Of a stretch of 64,000 nt of DNA, positions 60,763 to 64,000 are shown in pieces. Each line of letters opens with the position of its first letter. Position 1 is the first letter of the stretch. Origin of the DNA: UBA1952 sp965200035 (GTDB lineage Bacteria; Bacteroidota; Bacteroidia; Chitinophagales; Chitinophagaceae); contig OZ241334.1 of NCBI GenBank assembly GCA_965200035.1, positions 682,001-746,000 of the forward strand, read 5' to 3'. The position numbers and the translations under genes were made by a program. The notes below the pieces were generated by a model, which had not been told where the DNA came from, did no database searches, and saw nothing but the letters and a program-made list of their open reading frames with translations.

Positions 60763-62166
60763 TTAGAGTGTTACATGAATTGCTTCCGTTCCCGCCAATA
60801 GACGCTCGATCTCTTTTTCCCGCCGTTGTATCTGTATTCTCACGGGCGAAAATGTCCATCGGCCTTTCAGCCTGCTCAGCCGGTCTTTTGGTGGCAGAAA
60901 AATCAATCTTTTAATCCAGGTGAGCGGGGCAAAATGCCGGAATGCATTGGATAGCTTCATGAAATAAATCACGGTGCTGCTGTCGGCCTGCTCCAGTATC
61001 TGCGCCAGCTCTGTACTGTCGGTCAGTGAGGAAACGCAAAGCACAGTACCCTGCTTCGGGTTGAAGTATCCGTTCAGCGGCTTATCGGTCTGCCACTCGC
61101 TGTTGCTGATTATGCGGGCGGTACGCCCGGCAACATCCATGTTTTCAGGCACATTAAACTGTTGGTCTGGGATGTAGCGCATCTCCCAGTCTTTCCGCGC
61201 AAGCGTATCATATACGGTCCAGACACTGTTCTTATAATAGTTCAGCATTTCCCGCCCGTAACCTTCGTCCAGCCAGGCAGCGCTTCCCTGCGCATAAAAG
61301 GATGCGTAGAAATACAAATGGGATGCATAAGGCTCGAACCGCTCAGGCATGCGCACTACAAAATCTCGGCTGCGCGCATACACTTTCCATACAATGCGGC
61401 GGATGTCATCGCCCGGCTCAAAATCTTTATAGTTCAGGTATTCGCCTTCCACACGGCGCATCTGATCAATGCGCACATCGAGCGTTTCCGTTTTCTTCGG
61501 TGCCACATCGCGGTCTTCTTCTTCTTTCAATACGGGCGGCTGGTAGAATTGTCCGCTGATCTTCTGCGGCACAGCCAGCGAGAACAGGTGCAGCATATCC
61601 TGAAAAAAAACAAAACCGCCGCGCAGTTGGTATTCCTTGACATCGGGCAGTAAAAGACGACTGCATCCGGTGATGGCTTTCCGCCAGAAACCCTGCTCGC
61701 CCTGCCTGTTGCTCAGCATGCTGAATTTATCGGTCAGCAGATAATCATCGTAATAAAGCCGGCCTTTGATGAACCCGAGCAGTGGCCGGCGCACACCTTC
61801 GATCGCGGCATTCAGGTAGAGCTTGTTTTTGCGGCCGTTTTTTGTTTCGGTAGTGAAAGACAGTTCTAATCCTGCATCCTTGTTTTGCTTCAGGTACAGA
61901 TAATAAAGCCACGTCGCCAAAGTGCTGATTACCGATAGAATGACCAAGCCAAGAATAAGCCACAACGCAATTTTACCCAACAAAATAATGAATGGACGAT
62001 AAGCGGATGCTGTGCTGTCATCCTCATCCAGTCCTGCTTTTGGCGCAGGTCTGTATAATATCTTATAGCCGAGCCATGCGGCCAACATGCAGATCAGGGT
62101 ATTTTGCGTGAGCGGATTGAACTGCAGGTAATATCGGATGCGCTGTCTGAGGTATCTCCACTTCAT
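60763..62166 (-). CDS. DUF58-domain membrane protein
   Basis: 467 aa. Transmembrane segments at about 20-36 and 62-90, then a soluble region containing the DUF58 core GEYLNYKDFEPGDDIRRIVWKVYARSRDF with the conserved W-K and RxxD-like residues. DUF58 proteins are usually encoded next to a MoxR ATPase, which is not seen here. Many contain a von Willebrand-like metal site. The function is unknown, perhaps chaperoning or assembly at the membrane. Confidence 0.85.
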   Translation of the reverse strand: MKWRYLRQRIRYYLQFNPLTQNTLICMLAAWLGYKILYRPAPKAGLDEDDSTASAYRPFIILLGKIALWLILGLVILSVISTLATWLYYLYLKQNKDAGLELSFTTETKNGRKNKLYLNAAIEGVRRPLLGFIKGRLYYDDYLLTDKFSMLSNRQGEQGFWRKAITGCSRLLLPDVKEYQLRGGFVFFQDMLHLFSLAVPQKISGQFYQPPVLKEEEDRDVAPKKTETLDVRIDQMRRVEGEYLNYKDFEPGDDIRRIVWKVYARSRDFVVRMPERFEPYASHLYFYASFYAQGSAAWLDEGYGREMLNYYKNSVWTVYDTLARKDWEMRYIPDQQFNVPENMDVAGRTARIISNSEWQTDKPLNGYFNPKQGTVLCVSSLTDSTELAQILEQADSSTVIYFMKLSNAFRHFAPLTWIKRLIFLPPKDRLSRLKGRWTFSPVRIQIQRREKEIERLLAGTEAIHVTL

Positions 62167-62315
62167 CGGGAATGCGGCAAGGGAAAAGGATGAATATTTA
62201 AATATCCTGTAAAATAATCAGGCCCGCCGGAATGAGGGTGTTAAAAGATTTTTTGCTGATTCCCTCAACGATTCGATAAATGCCCGTAAATTTTTTAATC
62301 CCCCAACCAATCCGT

Positions 62316-62323
62316 TAACTTTG
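62316..62323 (+). promoter_or_regulatory. -7 box of panD promoter
   Basis: TAACTTTG, TAnnTTTG-type, ends 7 bases before the panD ATG. Confidence 0.55.
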
Positions 62324-62330
62324 CGCCGCC

Positions 62331-62675
62331 ATGCAGATAGAAGTTTTAAAATCAAAAATCCACCGGGTAAAGATCACGGAGGCCAACCTGCACTATATCG
62401 GCAGCATCACCATTGATGAAGCCCTGATGGAAGCCGCTAACCTGATCGAGCACGAAAAGGTGCAGATAGTGGATATTGACAATGGTACCCGCCTGGAAAC
62501 CTATGTGATCAAAGGCACGCGCGGATCGGGCATGATCTGCATGAACGGGCCTGCCGCACGCGCGGTTCAGGTAGGCGATACTATCATTATTATGTCGTTT
62601 GCTACTATGGATTTTGAAGAGGCAAAAACCTTTAAGCCATCCGTAATTTTCCCGAAGGAAGATAACAGACTCTAA
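62331..62675 (+). CDS. panD: Aspartate 1-decarboxylase
   Basis: 114 aa, typical. HYIGSITIDEALMEAA contains the self-processing site Gly24-Ser25; cleavage turns Ser25 into the pyruvoyl cofactor. GSGMICMNGPAARAVQVGD completes the signature. It makes beta-alanine for pantothenate and coenzyme A. It probably shares a transcript with the next gene 21 bp on. Confidence 0.95.
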   Translation: MQIEVLKSKIHRVKITEANLHYIGSITIDEALMEAANLIEHEKVQIVDIDNGTRLETYVIKGTRGSGMICMNGPAARAVQVGDTIIIMSFATMDFEEAKTFKPSVIFPKEDNRL

Positions 62676-62696
62676 GCATTACCTTTATCACCGTTT

Positions 62697-63710
62697 ATGA
62701 ATCGCAAAACGGTAATTACCCTTATTCAGGTAGTCGTTTTCATAGGGTTGGCGGTGTTCCTTATTGTGTGGCAACTGGGCAAGATGACCCATGTGCAGCG
62801 CGATGATATGGTCGACTCCATCCTGAGTGCAAACCTCTGGTACCTGGCGCCGGTGGCGGTTGTAGGCTTCTTCGCCCACTATTTCCGTGCGCTGCGCTGG
62901 AAGCTTCTGCTTGAGCCGCTTGAGATCAGGCCTACCAATGCCAATACTTTTTTTGCCGTGATGATCGGATATCTGGTCAATACACTGCTGCCCCGCTTTG
63001 GTGAAGTAGCCAAATGCACGGTGCTCGCCAAATACGAAAAGGTGCCTGCCGATAAAATGGTGGGAACGATCGTTGCCGAGCGGGCGTGGGATCTGGTATG
63101 TCTCATCATCATCATGGTGCTCAGCTTAGGCCTGCAGGCCAGTGTGATCGGCTCTTACGCGGCAGACCTGCTGAGCAAGCTCAGAAATGGCAATGGCCAT
63201 AAGCTGCTGTATGGTTTACTCATCCTTGCAGTGCTGATCGCCCTGTTCCTCTTTACATACCAGCGCATTAAAAAAACAAAAGTCGGTCAGGCAATCAAAG
63301 GCATTGGCGATGGCGTGAAGTCGATCATGCACATGAAGCGCCGGGTGCTGTTTGTAGTCTATACATTTGCAATCTGGGGCTGTTATCTGCTCATGATTAT
63401 GCTCGGGCTTTGGGGTGTGCCGCCTACGGCTGAGCTGGGCTGGCTGGTAGGCCTAACGGTACTTTCCTTCGGCTCCATAAGTATGATCATTACTCCGGGC
63501 GGACTGGGCTCTTATCCTCCGATCATTGCTGCTATCCTTTTACTTTATGGCGTCAGCGAACCGGGCGGACTGGCTTTTGGCTGGGTGGCCTGGTCGGTGC
63601 AGACTGCTGTGATTGTGCTTTTTGGTATTCTGTCGCTCATTCTTTTACCACTTTTAAACCGTACGCCTCATGATGCACAAACTGCAATGGATACAACGCA
63701 AAATCCATAG
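62697..63710 (+). CDS. Flippase-like membrane protein (UPF0104/LPG synthase TM family)
   Basis: 337 aa with about eight transmembrane segments. RALRWKLLLEP, then NTLLPRFGEVAKCTVLAKYE and VAERAWDLV are features of the UPF0104/LPG_synthase_TM family, which includes lipid flippases and synthases. There is no C-terminal synthase domain. Its C-terminus overlaps the start of the next gene by 41 bp. A role in lipid movement is inferred from the family only. Confidence 0.85.
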   Translation: MNRKTVITLIQVVVFIGLAVFLIVWQLGKMTHVQRDDMVDSILSANLWYLAPVAVVGFFAHYFRALRWKLLLEPLEIRPTNANTFFAVMIGYLVNTLLPRFGEVAKCTVLAKYEKVPADKMVGTIVAERAWDLVCLIIIMVLSLGLQASVIGSYAADLLSKLRNGNGHKLLYGLLILAVLIALFLFTYQRIKKTKVGQAIKGIGDGVKSIMHMKRRVLFVVYTFAIWGCYLLMIMLGLWGVPPTAELGWLVGLTVLSFGSISMIITPGGLGSYPPIIAAILLLYGVSEPGGLAFGWVAWSVQTAVIVLFGILSLILLPLLNRTPHDAQTAMDTTQNP

Positions 63711-64000
63711 CCGGCAAACCCTGGTCAGGCAATGCAATATATGGCGGCAGTCGAGCAGCAGGATTGTGTTTACCAATGGCTGTTTCGATATTCTGCATCA
63801 TGGTCACCTGGATTATCTGGCACGAGCTGCTGATTACGGCAATGTGCTGGTGGTAGGAGTAAATACCGATGCTTCCGTTCGCAAATTAAAAGGTCCGGAC
63901 CGGCCGGTAACTTCAGAAAGCGACCGCGCTTTTCAACTGGCATCATTGCTCTGTGTGGATGCAGTCTGCCTGTTTGAAGAAGAAACTCCGCTGTCGCTGA
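63670..64000 (+). CDS. Cytidylyltransferase-like nucleotidyltransferase, RfaE2 type (3' end missing)
   Basis: At least 110 residues; it runs off the window. The frame has two consecutive ATGs (63670, 63673). After a basic N-terminus comes RIVFTNGCFDILHHGHLDYL, the adenylyl/cytidylyltransferase signature with HxGH (HHGH), then VVGVNTDASVRKLKGPDRPV. This is the C-terminal half of HldE or a stand-alone RfaE2, which activates heptose-1-phosphate with ATP for lipopolysaccharide synthesis. It overlaps the flippase-like gene by 41 bp, so the two are probably translationally coupled. Confidence 0.85.
   Translation, partial: MMHKLQWIQRKIHSRQTLVRQCNIWRQSSSRIVFTNGCFDILHHGHLDYLARAADYGNVLVVGVNTDASVRKLKGPDRPVTSESDRAFQLASLLCVDAVCLFEEETPLSL

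Overview
The window looks like a chromosomal segment of a Bacteroidota bacterium, most likely of the Chitinophaga type (order Chitinophagales). The sequence shows several large secreted proteins ending in type IX secretion (T9SS) C-terminal sorting domains, many starts preceded by the Bacteroidota promoter box TAnnTTTG, LytS/LytTR two-component pairs, an RHS toxin locus, a darB-darA pair and the adjacent DUF6452/DUF6048 genes. Naming the genus is inference; no rRNA gene is present.

Layout. 0-5 kb: the end of a T9SS cargo gene, a haem-motif lipoprotein, and a patatin-like lipase with a transmembrane insertion followed by a polytopic membrane protein. 5-18.4 kb: an envelope-facing signalling block. 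It holds a 1219-aa T9SS protein with four 196-aa repeats, a T9SS serine hydrolase, two LytS-type kinase/LytTR regulator pairs (the second kinase has a beta-propeller sensor) and another T9SS protein. Direct repeats phased at exactly 21 bp lie upstream of the first pair and downstream of the second. 18.4-19.3 kb: a collapsed IS3-family remnant beside tRNA-Leu and tRNA-Gly. 19.4-24.6 kb: housekeeping genes (ccmB, dinB-like, ccmC, ccmD-like, glutamate dehydrogenase, ribF).

24.6-32.5 kb: an AT-richer accessory island. Read on the minus strand it holds an outer-membrane partner protein, the N-terminal part of an RHS protein (frameshifted and cut by an IS5-family element), a complete IS407-group IS3 element, a decapitated toxin tip, a candidate immunity gene, an orphan RHS-core/toxin cassette and a second lipoprotein immunity candidate. 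A 96-bp tandem repeat closes the island. It reads as a polymorphic-toxin locus collapsed by insertion sequences.

32.5-64 kb: mostly core genes. These are holA, an exonuclease, an OmpR/PhoR-type regulator-kinase pair, cmk, queA, a serine hydrolase lipoprotein, an ACP phosphodiesterase, an acyl-CoA carboxylase beta subunit, a histone-H1-like protein, an HtrA protease, darB-darA (dialkylresorcinol/flexirubin-type chemistry), an ABC permease/phosphoribosyltransferase/isoaspartyl peptidase operon, an MFS exporter, a DUF486 protein, a cysteine desulfurase, dnaB, pheT with its small downstream genes, a DUF937-like protein, a BON-LysM protein, a DUF58 protein, panD, a flippase-like membrane protein and the start of an rfaE2-type nucleotidyltransferase that runs off the end.

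All assignments come from reading the sequence and remembered family signatures. No database search was run.
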